Below are positions 18,694-27,937 of a stretch of 64,000 nt of DNA, piece after piece. Every line of letters begins with the position of its first letter. Position 1 is the stretch's first letter. The stretch spans positions 248,001 to 312,000 of the forward strand of contig NZ_QFFY01000004.1 of assembly GCF_003131205.1 (NCBI RefSeq), in the 5' to 3' direction. The notes beneath the pieces are model-generated. The model saw only the letters and a program-made list of their open reading frames with translations, was not told the origin of the DNA and searched no databases. This DNA comes from Occallatibacter savannae. GTDB taxonomy: Bacteria > Acidobacteriota > Terriglobia > Terriglobales > Acidobacteriaceae. The position numbers were made by a program, and so were the translations under genes.

Positions 18694-19116
18694 TCAGGCG
18701 GCGTTCGACCGCGCTCCGGCCGTTGTGACGCGTTCGTAGTTCGGCTTCGCTTTGCTCTTGATTCTGTAGTTCACCATCTTGGCCGATTTCATCAGCAGCC
18801 CAAACGGACCTGCGTCCACGCCGATCTGCTCGTCTGCCCACGCCTTCTTCTGGGCCGCGTCCGTGCGCGGCCCCAGTGCAAGAACCTTGATCGGTGGCCG
18901 CCGCTGATGTGCAAGGTTCGCCAGCATCTCATTCTCGTCCTCGCGCAGTGAATGACAAAGAATCATGAGATCGAATTGCATGGCCTGTAGCTGAGTTTTT
19001 GCTTCCGAGGGTCTTCCCACTCCCGTGGCGTGAAAATAAGCGCCAAGTATCAATTCCCGAGTACGCAGCAGCATTTCATCCCTGCTCACAATCAGGACTC
19101 GAATCTCCGGTTTCAT
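18694..19116 (-). CDS. Receiver-like protein lacking the phospho-acceptor Asp
   Basis: 140 aa. The N-terminal 100 residues look like a response-regulator receiver fold (EIRVLIVSRDEMLLRTRELIL, then FDLMILCHSL), but the position of the phosphorylated Asp at the end of beta-3 is Cys/His (C54-H55), and the acidic pair near the start is reduced. It is therefore probably a pseudo-receiver that works by binding. The C-terminus is basic. The ATG at 19116 is preceded by TTGGAG with 8 base spacing; longer starts add an unlikely Arg-rich stretch. It is divergent from another receiver-like gene next to the chemotaxis operon. Confidence 0.7.
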   Translation of the reverse strand: MKPEIRVLIVSRDEMLLRTRELILGAYFHATGVGRPSEAKTQLQAMQFDLMILCHSLREDENEMLANLAHQRRPPIKVLALGPRTDAAQKKAWADEQIGVDAGPFGLLMKSAKMVNYRIKSKAKPNYERVTTAGARSNAA

Positions 19117-19355
19117 CACCAAACTCCAATCGACGGAATTATTCGAACCGATGCTTGCCAATTGCGTCGGACTTGTGCCGACACCGTGATCATAGCCAAA
19201 CCTCCGCCGAAATGGTCCTAGGTGAATTCCCGGTCTTTGGCGCAAATTTTTCAACAATTTATGAGGGTTTATCCCAGTTCAAATCCGCTGCAGGTTGAAT
19301 TACCTTCAACGCGTCGGTCGATCCCTCGTCACTCTCAAGCGTTCGGAAGGTCCCC

Positions 19356-19937
19356 ATGAGAAGCCCGCTTCTGTCTGCCGTTCCCTCATCTCCGGCAAGT
19401 GCACTTCCAGCGCCGCCGCTGTGCGAGCCGTCGATTCAACGACAGGCAGCCCTGTTCAATGGCCTCGATCCACAGAGCTGCGGGGACCATCCTGCCCTTC
19501 AGCCGCGTTCCAAAACCGTGTTGATGCTGAGCAACGACACCTCTTTCTGCAAACTCGTTCGTTCCTACCTCGAGCACGTAAGCATCGGTGTACTTAGTTG
19601 CACCGCCGTCGATCGCGCCGAGTGCTTCATGCGCCAGCGCACCGGCATCGACCTCTGGGTGATCGACGTAGAGGCGATCGGAATCGAGGGTCTCTACATC
19701 GCCACGCGGCTGGATGAATGCAGACCGGAGATGCCGATCCTCGTCCTCGAAGGTGACCGCCCCGATAACGAACTGCTCGCCAAGTTCCTGTCCGACGATT
19801 GGGCTCGCATCGATAAGCGCGTTCCCCTGCCCAGGCTGCTCTCCACCGTGCTTCGACTCCTTGAGCAGGGCATCGCGCGCAAGCGGTGTCGGTCCGTGGG
19901 TGTGAGCGCGACCGGCAGCGACCGGAACGTCGCCTGA
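19356..19937 (+). CDS. Single-domain response-regulator-like protein
   Basis: 193 aa. Residues about 52-175 look like a receiver domain: TVLMLSNDTSFCKLVRSYLE start, IDLWVIDVEAIGIEGL with the likely phospho-Asp D104, then EMPILVLEGDRPDNELL. The first 50 residues are Pro/Ser/Ala-rich with no recognisable domain, so the true start may be later (an ATG at 19524). No output domain is seen. It lies upstream of cheW with a 282 base gap, so it may belong to the chemotaxis cluster or to the divergent pseudo-receiver. Confidence 0.6.
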   Translation: MRSPLLSAVPSSPASALPAPPLCEPSIQRQAALFNGLDPQSCGDHPALQPRSKTVLMLSNDTSFCKLVRSYLEHVSIGVLSCTAVDRAECFMRQRTGIDLWVIDVEAIGIEGLYIATRLDECRPEMPILVLEGDRPDNELLAKFLSDDWARIDKRVPLPRLLSTVLRLLEQGIARKRCRSVGVSATGSDRNVA

Positions 19938-20219
19938 ACGCCGCGCCCCGTCTCCTTTCTGGATGACCCTTCCTGAAAACCAGAGCGCCTACTGATTCTT
20001 CCTCCTGCCCTGCCGATAGAAGCGTTAGAGCGACGACAGCGTTGCAAGCTCCCTCAGTGCCGGCAAATCACAGGAGACTCCCTCCTGTCCTCGAGCCGCG
20101 CTAGTCCCGGGTGAACGCACGCTGGCGTCGCCGTTTACGCGAATCCGCTCAAGGTGAGCCTCCGGACTGGAGAACAGTCTGGGCCGTGCATGCATGGATG
20201 AAGCGGATCGGAAGAAGGC

Positions 20220-20837
20220 ATGATGACCACCGCAATCGCCGGCGAAATGCAGGCTCGAGTGAATGCCGCAGACGCTCCTCAAGCCATGCAGGGTGCCGCA
20301 ATGCAAAGCTTGTCTGGAGTGAAACCGCTGAAGCCGGAGATGAGAACCGCGTCTGCGGATCAGCGCACCGGTAAATACCTCACCTTTCTGCTCGGCCCCG
20401 AAGAGTTTGCCATCCAGGTGCTCAAGGTTCGCGAGATCATGGGCATCCAGGACATCACCGCAGTGCCGCAGACTCCCTCCTACGTAAAGGGAGTCATCAA
20501 CCTGCGCGGCAAGGTGATTCCGGTTGTCGATCTACGCCTCAAATTCTGCCTGCCTGAAGCGGAATACACGCAACGCACGTGCATCATCGTTGTTCAGGTG
20601 CAGGCCGCCGGCGTCACTCTGCACACGGGCATCATCGTCGATGCCGTCTCAGAGGTGCTCAATTTGGCATCGGCCGATATTGAAGACACGCCCGACTTTG
20701 GCGATGGCGGCAGCTCTGCCGCGACATATCTGCTCGGAATGGCGAAGGTCAAAGGCAAGGTCAAAATCCTGCTCGATATCGACCGCGTCCTTAGCGCGCA
20801 CGAAGTGCACGGGCTCGAAGCTCTGTCGCAGAACTGA
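20220..20837 (+). CDS. cheW: Chemotaxis coupling protein CheW
   Basis: 205 aa adaptor that links chemoreceptors to CheA at the inner membrane. The CheW fold starts at about residue 50 with [58 protein letters not shown], the family hallmark (read in pieces: [16 protein letters not shown]). It continues with [19 protein letters not shown] and ends with [11 protein letters not shown]. The first 45 residues are a polar extension not needed for the fold. Two ATG codons stand side by side at 20220 and 20223 after GGAAGAAGG. It is the first gene of the chemotaxis operon. Confidence 0.95.
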   Translation: MMTTAIAGEMQARVNAADAPQAMQGAAMQSLSGVKPLKPEMRTASADQRTGKYLTFLLGPEEFAIQVLKVREIMGIQDITAVPQTPSYVKGVINLRGKVIPVVDLRLKFCLPEAEYTQRTCIIVVQVQAAGVTLHTGIIVDAVSEVLNLASADIEDTPDFGDGGSSAATYLLGMAKVKGKVKILLDIDRVLSAHEVHGLEALSQN

Positions 20838-20866
20838 TCGGAAAAGGAAGAGAAGAGGAACAGGCA

Positions 20867-22456
20867 ATGGCATCGCAAATGACAATCGGAAAGAAACTGT
20901 TCGGAAGTTTCGGCGCCTGCGTGGCGCTGACCCTCGTGGTGGGCGGCACCTCGCTCTGGCTGATCAGCAATCTTGGTGCAAGCCTCAAGAAGACGGTGAA
21001 TGCAACCGCCCGCAAGCAGCTGCTGGCTTCGGATATCGACACGCGCGAATCAGACATGCTCGCCGCCGAGCGCGGCATCCTGCTCAGGGCCATGATGAAG
21101 GACACAGCACTGGTCGCCAAGTACTCTGGGGACTACCAGACGGCAACATCCAAATTGAGAGCAGATCTTGATGAGATGAGGCCCTTGATCGAGACAGCGA
21201 GCGGGCACCAGGTCGTGAATGCGATTCAAAGCGATCTGGAAACTTCCATGCGGCTTCACCAGGAATTCCTCGGGCTGGTGAACGCCGGCAAGGATGTGGA
21301 AGCAGCAGCATTCATGAAAGACAAAACCATTCCCAGCCTCGATGAGCTCAGCAAGCAGGCTGCCGAAGAGAAACAACTTGCGGCGGATCTCATGACAACG
21401 GCCCTGAAAGATGCGTCCGACAGAGTCACATTGGGCAACTGGACCACCATCGTCATGCTGCTTCTGTCCTTCGCTGCCTGCACCGTCATCGTCTTTGTGG
21501 TCCGCCAGATCAACTCCTCTCTTCGCAAGGCGATCAGCGACCTCTCTGAAGGCGCCGGGCAGGTGGCCAGCGCCGCCGGCCAGATCTCCTCATCCAGCCA
21601 GTCGCTGGCGCAGGGCTCCTCGGAGCAGGCAGCCTCACTTGAAGAGACATCGTCCTCGAGCGAAGAAATCAACTCCATGGCGCGCAAGAATGCAGAAAAC
21701 TCGCAAGCCGCGCACGCGCTGGTTCTGCAATCACAGCAGAGAGTTGAAGAGACCAATCACTCGCTCGAGAGCATGGTAGCCGCGATGTCGGATATCAAGA
21801 ATTCAAGCGACAAGGTATCCAAAATCATCAAGGTGATCGATGAGATCGCCTTCCAGACCAACATCCTTGCGCTCAATGCCGCGGTCGAAGCGGCGCGCGC
21901 AGGCGAGGCGGGCATGGGCTTTGCCGTCGTCGCGGACGAAGTGCGCAATCTCGCGCAACGGTGCGCTCAGGCTGCCAAAGATACGGCCGCGCTGATTGAG
22001 GAATCAATCGCCAAATCCGATGAAGGCCAGACCAAGGTCGAGCACGTGGCAGTCGCCATCCATGCCATCACCGACGAGTCAGCCAAGGTGAAGACATTGG
22101 TCGACGAGGTGAGCGTCGGAAGCCAGGAGCAGACGCGGGGCATCGAGCAGATCGCGAAAGCGCTCACGCAGATGGAACAGGTCACACAGCAGTCGGCTGC
22201 GAATGCAGAGGAGAGCGCGGCTGCGGCAGAAGAACTCACGGCGCAGGCGTCGACGCTGATGGAAGTGGTTCATCAACTCAGCGCCATGGTCGGCGGCATG
22301 CAGGAAGCCGAACATCGCCGCGCGCCCCGTCCGGCATGGAACTCCGCGGCACATCATCCGGAAAGGCCGGCCGCGCGAGGCAGCATGCACCCCGGCAAGC
22401 TGAGTGCCCGATCGGAATCCATACCGATGGATGCGGACTTCAAAGCAATGGCCTGA
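20867..22456 (+). CDS. Methyl-accepting chemotaxis protein
   Basis: 529 aa receptor. Transmembrane segments lie at about 14-34 and 190-210 and flank a helical periplasmic sensor of the four-helix-bundle type. After the second segment the sequence goes almost directly into the Ser/Gln/Glu-rich methylated coiled coil, with no clear HAMP domain. The conserved hairpin tip is present: [22 protein letters not shown] followed by [15 protein letters not shown]. The C-terminus has no CheR-tethering pentapeptide. Its ligand cannot be told. It lies between cheW and cheA. Confidence 0.93.
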   Translation: MASQMTIGKKLFGSFGACVALTLVVGGTSLWLISNLGASLKKTVNATARKQLLASDIDTRESDMLAAERGILLRAMMKDTALVAKYSGDYQTATSKLRADLDEMRPLIETASGHQVVNAIQSDLETSMRLHQEFLGLVNAGKDVEAAAFMKDKTIPSLDELSKQAAEEKQLAADLMTTALKDASDRVTLGNWTTIVMLLLSFAACTVIVFVVRQINSSLRKAISDLSEGAGQVASAAGQISSSSQSLAQGSSEQAASLEETSSSSEEINSMARKNAENSQAAHALVLQSQQRVEETNHSLESMVAAMSDIKNSSDKVSKIIKVIDEIAFQTNILALNAAVEAARAGEAGMGFAVVADEVRNLAQRCAQAAKDTAALIEESIAKSDEGQTKVEHVAVAIHAITDESAKVKTLVDEVSVGSQEQTRGIEQIAKALTQMEQVTQQSAANAEESAAAAEELTAQASTLMEVVHQLSAMVGGMQEAEHRRAPRPAWNSAAHHPERPAARGSMHPGKLSARSESIPMDADFKAMA

Positions 22457-22550
22457 TCTGCATTGCCCGAACCGATCTCTGCGGCGCGCCAACTGCGTTC
22501 TCTCATTGAGCGCGCCGCTCTCCGTGCGCCAAACGACAAGGATCCCGCGA

Positions 22551-24590
22551 ATGTCAGCCCCGGAACAAACTGCGAATGAAGACGGTGGAGCCGCCGAGCT
22601 TTTGTCGGCTCAGGTTGACAGCGCTGCCGTGCAAATTGTTCTCGGCGCACTCGACAGGGCAGAACAGATCGCACGCCTCGAAAGCATCGCAGCTACCGCT
22701 GAAACTTTGGGCCGCAGCGATATCGCCCGCCTCATCTCATGCGCAGCCCAAGCCGCATCTCGCACGCAAGACCCAGCTGATGCGGGCAGTCTCCTCTCCG
22801 ACTGCATCAGCCGCGTGCAGCAAGCGCTGCAGGCGGCCGGCCCCGCTCCAGGCCCGAGTGCAGCTCAGGAGAGCACATCCAGTTCTGTCTCGCTCGGCGA
22901 AGATCGCGAACTCCTGGCGGACTTTCTTCTCGAAGCGCGGGAACACCTCTCCCAGGTCGAGCTGCAAATCATCACGCTCGAGAAAGAGCCTCATCAAACA
23001 GAAGCGATCAACGCCGTCTTTCGCGCCTTCCACACCATCAAGGGGCTTGCCGGTTTCCTTGCACTCGACGACATCCGCGAAGTCGCGCATGAAACCGAGA
23101 CCCTTCTCGATCTCGCGCGTAATCGCAAGCTCATCGTCTCTCCGGCCATCGTGGACGTCGTGCTTGCGGCAGCGGACTATCTCAAAGCTTTACTGACCAA
23201 CCTCGAAGAGCGTCTTGGCGGGGTCGAGACCGGGCCTGTCCCGGACAAGATCGGCTTGCTGGAACGCATCCAGCGTGCAGGATCGTCTGCTGTCGACGAT
23301 GCGAACGCATCCCGATCACCAGACACCGATCCGGATGCCCCCGCCAGCGACCCGGCTTTCGCAACATCCGCGGAACCGGCCATGCCGGAGCGGCGCAGCG
23401 GCGAAGATCGCAGACACCGCGCATTCGACGCCCAATCTGTAAAGGTGGAAACGGCAAAGCTCGATTACCTCGTCGACATGGCGGGCGAGTTGGTCATTGC
23501 CGAATCCATGGTCCGCCATCGTCCTGAGCTGGCCCAGCTGCACAGTCCCGCGGTGCTCAACAGTCTGGCTCAGCTGGCCAGGATCACCAGCGAGCTGCAG
23601 AAAACCGCGATGTCGATGCGCATGGTCCCCATCGATGCGCTCTTCCAGCGCATGAATCGGCTAGTTAGAGATCTCGCTCGCAAGACGGGAAAGAAGGTTG
23701 AACTGCAGTCAATCGGCGGCGAAACCGAGCTCGACCGCAATGTCGTCGAAGAGCTGGCCGATCCGCTGATGCACATGGTGCGCAATGCGATCGATCACGG
23801 GCTCGAATCGGAGAAGGAGCGCGTTGCCGCGGGCAAGCATCCGGCAGGGCGTGTCCGGCTGCGCGCCAGCCATCAGGCCGGTCACATCGTAATTGAAATT
23901 GCGGACGATGGGCGCGGATTGAACCGCGACAGAATTCTTGAGAAAGCCCGGACGATGGGCATTGTCGAGGAAGCCGCCGCCTTGAGTGAGTCTGAGATCT
24001 TCGATCTCATCTTCCACCCGGGTTTCTCCACTGCGGCCCAGGTCACCGATGTTTCCGGTCGCGGCGTGGGAATGGACGTCGTCCGGAAAAAGATTCAGAA
24101 GCTTCGCGGCCATGTTGCCATCGAATCGGCCTCAGGGCAGGGCACTACCTTTACTCTTCGTCTTCCTCTCACTCTGGCCATCATCGATGGTCTGGTCGTC
24201 GGCGTCGGCTCAGAGCGCTACGTTGTTCCCATCTTCTCCGTGCGCGAGATGCTCCGGCCCGAGGTAGGCGCCATCTTCACGGTGGAAGGCACGCACGAGA
24301 TGGCGATGGTTCGCGAGCGCCTGCTTCCGGTGGTCCGTCTCTACAGGCGCTTCGGTGTGCGGCCGCGTTCTGAAGAGCCCACGAAGAGCCTGCTCATCGT
24401 TGCCGAGGCGGGCGGCCGCTCATTCTGTCTCATGGTCGACGACCTGATCGGAAAACAGGAAGTGGTCATCAAGTCTCTGGGGGAGACCATCCAGAACGTT
24501 CCCGGAGTTGCCGGCGGCGCGATCCTCGGCGACGGAAGGGTCGGCCTGATTCTCGACCTCGAAGGAGTCTTCGACGGAGGCCGCAGATGA
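22551..24590 (+). CDS. cheA: Chemotaxis histidine kinase CheA
   Basis: 679 aa. The HPt domain lies at about 120-225 with phosphorylated H161 in FHTIKGLAGF. Dimerisation follows (AELVIAESMVRHRPEL, MVPIDALFQRMNRLVRDL), then the ATPase with N-box N412 (VRNAIDHGLE), D452 (DDGRGL) and GRGVGMDVV, and a CheW-like regulatory domain from about 542. About 115 residues before the HPt form an extra helical region without a phospho-His motif. The ATG at 22551 follows AAGGA; an open stretch upstream (from 22404) overlaps the MCP gene and is not convincing. It ends in an ATGA overlap with cheR. Confidence 0.95.
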   Translation: MSAPEQTANEDGGAAELLSAQVDSAAVQIVLGALDRAEQIARLESIAATAETLGRSDIARLISCAAQAASRTQDPADAGSLLSDCISRVQQALQAAGPAPGPSAAQESTSSSVSLGEDRELLADFLLEAREHLSQVELQIITLEKEPHQTEAINAVFRAFHTIKGLAGFLALDDIREVAHETETLLDLARNRKLIVSPAIVDVVLAAADYLKALLTNLEERLGGVETGPVPDKIGLLERIQRAGSSAVDDANASRSPDTDPDAPASDPAFATSAEPAMPERRSGEDRRHRAFDAQSVKVETAKLDYLVDMAGELVIAESMVRHRPELAQLHSPAVLNSLAQLARITSELQKTAMSMRMVPIDALFQRMNRLVRDLARKTGKKVELQSIGGETELDRNVVEELADPLMHMVRNAIDHGLESEKERVAAGKHPAGRVRLRASHQAGHIVIEIADDGRGLNRDRILEKARTMGIVEEAAALSESEIFDLIFHPGFSTAAQVTDVSGRGVGMDVVRKKIQKLRGHVAIESASGQGTTFTLRLPLTLAIIDGLVVGVGSERYVVPIFSVREMLRPEVGAIFTVEGTHEMAMVRERLLPVVRLYRRFGVRPRSEEPTKSLLIVAEAGGRSFCLMVDDLIGKQEVVIKSLGETIQNVPGVAGGAILGDGRVGLILDLEGVFDGGRR

Positions 24591-25462
24591 CAGGACCACC
24601 TCTGCAAACTGCCGCCGAGAGCCAGCAGAAGCCGCTCAGCATTCTCTCGCTCAGCCGCAAGGAATTCTCTGCCATTACAGATCTCGCCAGAAGAGAGTTC
24701 GGCGTCGAACTCGGACCGGGCAAAGAGCAGCTGGTAGCCGCGCGCTTGGGCAAGCTGATGCGCCGCCTTCACTTCTCCTCCTTCCGCGAGTTTTACGATC
24801 AGCTCCAGGCCGATCGCAGCGGAGGATACCTCGTCCAGCTCATCGACAGCCTCACCACCAACCACACAAGCTTCTTCCGCGAGCAGCCTCACTTCGATTT
24901 CCTCGTTGAACGCATCTTCGCGCGGCGCGAAGCCGATCGTCCCCTGCGCATCTGGAGCGCCGCGTGCTCCAGCGGAGAAGAGCCCTACACGATCGCTCTT
25001 GTAGCGCAGGAGTACTTCGCAGCGCGCGCCGCAAGCCTTCCCACCATCCTTGCCAGCGATATCTCAACGCACGCGCTCGACATCGCGCGCAAAGGCACTT
25101 ACCCGGCCAACCGGCTTCAGCAGTCGTTTGCTCCCTGGCTTCGCAAGCACCTTCTCCGCGGCGAAGGCCGATGGGAAGGCTGGTTCCGTATGCGGCCCGA
25201 GATCATGAGCATGATCGAATTCCGCAGGGTCAATCTCATCGAGTCCTTTCCGGATCTGGGCCGTTTCGACGTGATCTTCTGCAGAAACGTGATGATCTAC
25301 TTCAGCCACGAGACTCAATCGCGCCTCATCCAGCGGTTCGCGAACACCCTGAACCCCGGTGGCTATCTCTTCGTGGGCCACTCGGAGACCCTCACCGGGA
25401 TGCAGCACGGGCTCGAACACATTCAGCCGGCAATCTACCGCAAGCGAGGCATACGGAAGTGA
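24587..25462 (+). CDS. cheR: Chemoreceptor glutamate methyltransferase CheR
   Basis: 291 aa S-adenosylmethionine-dependent enzyme that methylates receptor glutamates. It has an N-terminal helical domain (about 15-95), then the Rossmann-like part with IWSAACSSGEEPYTIALV (SAM loop), DISTHALDIARKGTYP and FDVIFCRNVMIYF, all typical of CheR. The start overlaps the cheA stop (ATGA) and the stop overlaps the cheD start (GTGA), so the three genes are translationally coupled. No tetratricopeptide extension is present. Confidence 0.95.
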   Translation: MTGPPLQTAAESQQKPLSILSLSRKEFSAITDLARREFGVELGPGKEQLVAARLGKLMRRLHFSSFREFYDQLQADRSGGYLVQLIDSLTTNHTSFFREQPHFDFLVERIFARREADRPLRIWSAACSSGEEPYTIALVAQEYFAARAASLPTILASDISTHALDIARKGTYPANRLQQSFAPWLRKHLLRGEGRWEGWFRMRPEIMSMIEFRRVNLIESFPDLGRFDVIFCRNVMIYFSHETQSRLIQRFANTLNPGGYLFVGHSETLTGMQHGLEHIQPAIYRKRGIRK

Positions 25463-25992
25463 AGGAATTTGTCATCGGCGTTGGCGACGGCGGCGTCACC
25501 CGCGACGCGGACGCGATGCTCATTACGTACGCGCTCGGCTCATGTATCGCGCTGATGTTGCATGATCCCGTCGCGCGCGTCGCAGGCATGGTTCACTACA
25601 TGCTTCCCGAGTCGCCCGAGTCTCAGCAGGGCTCCAATGCGCGGCCCTGCAAGTTTGCCGACACGGCGATACCGTTTCTGTTGCAAGCCACGCTTGCGCA
25701 GGGCGCAGACAAGCGCCGGCTCGTGGTCTTCGCGGCCGGCGGCGCGCAGGTGATGAACGATAACTCGATCTTCAACGTCGGCAAGCGCAACTGCCTGGCG
25801 CTCCGCAAAGCGCTCTGGAAGTTCGGCCTGGTCGCTCACGCTGAAGACATTGGCGGAAACGTGGTCCGCACGGTCCGCATGGAGGTAGGAACCGGGCGCG
25901 TGTGGCTGCAGACACCCTCAGGCGAACGATGGGAGATGAGCCCGCGTCGAGCGCGTGCTGCGGGCGTCAGAGAGGAAGCTCCATGGCGTTGA
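25459..25992 (+). CDS. cheD: Chemoreceptor glutamine deamidase CheD
   Basis: 177 aa. CheD deamidates receptor glutamines and can interact with CheC-type phosphatases. The catalytic Cys and His are seen in YALGSCIALMLHDP and GMVHYMLPE, followed by CKFADTAIPFLL and the FNVGKRN loop. The start is a GTG overlapping the cheR stop. In-frame codons further upstream exist, but they lie inside cheR and were rejected because family homology begins at KEFVIGVGD. The 3' end overlaps cheY by 10 bases. Confidence 0.93.
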   Translation: MKEFVIGVGDGGVTRDADAMLITYALGSCIALMLHDPVARVAGMVHYMLPESPESQQGSNARPCKFADTAIPFLLQATLAQGADKRRLVVFAAGGAQVMNDNSIFNVGKRNCLALRKALWKFGLVAHAEDIGGNVVRTVRMEVGTGRVWLQTPSGERWEMSPRRARAAGVREEAPWR

Positions 25993-26369
25993 ACATCATG
26001 ATCGTGGACGATTCGCCGGTGATGCGAGTCTTTCTTCGCAAAGTCGTGCAGCTCACCGGGCTGAGCGTCGGCGAGTACTGCGAGGCCGGAGACGGCGCGT
26101 CGGCATTGAAAAGCCTGCGGGAACGCTGGGTAGACCTCATCCTCACCGACATCAACATGCCCGGCATGAATGGCGAAGAATTTGTCCGACAGCTGGACAA
26201 GGATGAAATGCTCCGCGACATTCCCGTCATTGTGGTCTCCACTGACGCGAGCAGCGACCGCATCGACCGCATGTTCAAGCTCGGAGCGAAGGGGTACATC
26301 TCGAAGCCGTTCCAGCCCGAGACGCTGCGCGACGAAGTCGAGAAAATTTTGGGAGCCGAGTATGCCTGA
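25983..26369 (+). CDS. cheY: Chemotaxis response regulator CheY-like
   Basis: 128 aa single receiver domain. The acidic pair D9/D10, the phospho-acceptor D56 (LILTDINMPG), the Ser/Thr of VVSTDAS and K108 (YISKPF) are all present, so it should be phosphorylated by the operon's CheA. It has no output domain, as expected for a protein that diffuses to a motor or another target. The ATG at 25983 overlaps the end of cheD, and its own end overlaps cheX by 8 bases. Confidence 0.92.
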   Translation: MALNIMIVDDSPVMRVFLRKVVQLTGLSVGEYCEAGDGASALKSLRERWVDLILTDINMPGMNGEEFVRQLDKDEMLRDIPVIVVSTDASSDRIDRMFKLGAKGYISKPFQPETLRDEVEKILGAEYA

Positions 26370-26799
26370 GCACGAGTGCGCGGAGCTTCTTTCGCCCGCT
26401 GTGAACAATGTCCTCGAAACCATGTTCTTCTCCGAGACCTTCGGCCCCGGCGAACCGGACGACTCACCATCCTTGGAAGCGCGCGTCGCCTTCTCGGGCG
26501 AAAAATCCGGATCCGTTGCCGTGCGCATATCTCTTGCCAGCGCGCGCTGCCTGGCGGCCTCGTTTCTCGGTGAATCCGAAGACCTGCTCGAAGATGCGCA
26601 GATCGCCCAGGTCGTCTGCGAACTCGCCAATATGCTTTGCGGCAGCATCGTTACCCAGATCGAGTCGCGAGGATGCTTCGATCTCGGCGCGCCCCAGCTG
26701 CTCCCGGATCCGGCACAAAGCGAGATCGCCGGCGCCGAGCTGCGCCAGAGCTTCAGTGTCGAGCACGGAACCCTAACCGTTTCGCTCACCTTCTTTTGA
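26362..26799 (+). CDS. cheX: CheX/CheC-family CheY-P phosphatase
   Basis: 145 aa. CheX dephosphorylates CheY-P and so resets the signal. The ExxN catalytic motif is seen as E87/N90 in VCELANMLCGSIV, in the position expected for CheX/CheC proteins, preceded by the acidic FLGESEDLLEDA. Only one such motif is present, as in CheX. It is encoded immediately after cheY and overlaps it, which supports a functional pairing. Confidence 0.85.
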   Translation: MPEHECAELLSPAVNNVLETMFFSETFGPGEPDDSPSLEARVAFSGEKSGSVAVRISLASARCLAASFLGESEDLLEDAQIAQVVCELANMLCGSIVTQIESRGCFDLGAPQLLPDPAQSEIAGAELRQSFSVEHGTLTVSLTFF

Positions 26800-26805
26800 G
26801 CCCGC

Positions 26806-27864
26806 ATGATCGCGCAGAACCGAATCAGAGTTCTCATCGTCGACGATTCCGCCATCGTTCGCAAGGTTCTTACGGACGCGCTCTCGGGCGAGCCCGACAT
26901 CGAGGTTGTCGGCACCGCACCCGACCCCTACGTGGCCCGCGACAAGATCATCGCGCTGCAACCGGACGTCCTGACCCTCGACATCGAAATGCCGCGCATG
27001 GACGGTCTCACCTTCCTCAAAAAGGTGATGCACTACCGGCCGATGCCGGTTATCGTGATCAGCTCGCTCGGCACCGCCTCAAGTCGAACCGCCCTTCAGG
27101 CACTCGAAGCAGGAGCGATCGACGTCCTCGCCAAACCGGGTGGACCCCAATCGGTCGGAGAACTGCGACTGAGCGTCGCCTCGAAGATCAGAGCCGCAAG
27201 AATCGCGCGCCTGCGATCCTCATCTGCCACATCGTCGTGCCTGTCTCCTTCCCGCGCTGCCGTAAAGCCTCCCGATCCGACACCCGCATTCCCGTCCTCG
27301 TTCGTTATTGCCATCGGCGCCTCCACCGGTGGCACCGAGGCAATCAGGACGGTTCTCGCCGCTCTTCCCGCAAACTCGCCCGGCATCGTGATCGCACAGC
27401 ACATTCCGGCCGTCTTCTCTCGCTCCTTTGCTAACCGCCTGAACGAGCTCTGCGCCATGCGGGTCCGGGAAGCGAAAGACGGGGACAGTGTCGATCCCGG
27501 CCTGGCCCTCATCGCACCCGGCAATTTCCATATGCTCCTTCGCCGCTCCGCGTCGGGTTACCGTGTAGAGGTCAAAGACGGCCCGATGGTCTGCTATCAG
27601 CGGCCGGCCGTCGACGTTCTCTTCCATTCGGTTGCCGAGGCCGCTGGAGCCAACGCCACTGCCGCTCTTCTTACCGGGATGGGGTCTGACGGTGTACAAG
27701 GCATGCTGGCCCTGAAGAAAGCGGGTGCCCGGACGATCGCGCAGGACGAGGAGACATGTGTCGTCTTCGGCATGCCCAAAGAAGCCATCAAGGCCGGTGC
27801 CGTCGACCGCGTCCTCCCTCTCGCCGCTATCCCTGACGCCCTGCTCGCCGAGTCCAGGCGATAG
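26806..27864 (+). CDS. cheB: Protein-glutamate methylesterase/deamidase CheB
   Basis: 352 aa response regulator. The N-terminal receiver has phospho-Asp D59 (LTLDIEMPRMDG). A linker (about 125-165) leads to the esterase domain with the catalytic triad S173 (GASTGGTE), H199 (AQHIP) and D295 (GMGSDGVQG). It removes methyl groups added by CheR and so provides adaptation. It is the last gene of the chemotaxis operon, 6 bases after cheX. Confidence 0.95.
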   Translation: MIAQNRIRVLIVDDSAIVRKVLTDALSGEPDIEVVGTAPDPYVARDKIIALQPDVLTLDIEMPRMDGLTFLKKVMHYRPMPVIVISSLGTASSRTALQALEAGAIDVLAKPGGPQSVGELRLSVASKIRAARIARLRSSSATSSCLSPSRAAVKPPDPTPAFPSSFVIAIGASTGGTEAIRTVLAALPANSPGIVIAQHIPAVFSRSFANRLNELCAMRVREAKDGDSVDPGLALIAPGNFHMLLRRSASGYRVEVKDGPMVCYQRPAVDVLFHSVAEAAGANATAALLTGMGSDGVQGMLALKKAGARTIAQDEETCVVFGMPKEAIKAGAVDRVLPLAAIPDALLAESRR

Positions 27865-27937
27865 CGCGTTCCTCACATCGCAGCAGAAAGAGAGACATCA
27901 TTCGTCCGAGTTCTGCATCCAACCCTTCGTCACCTTT

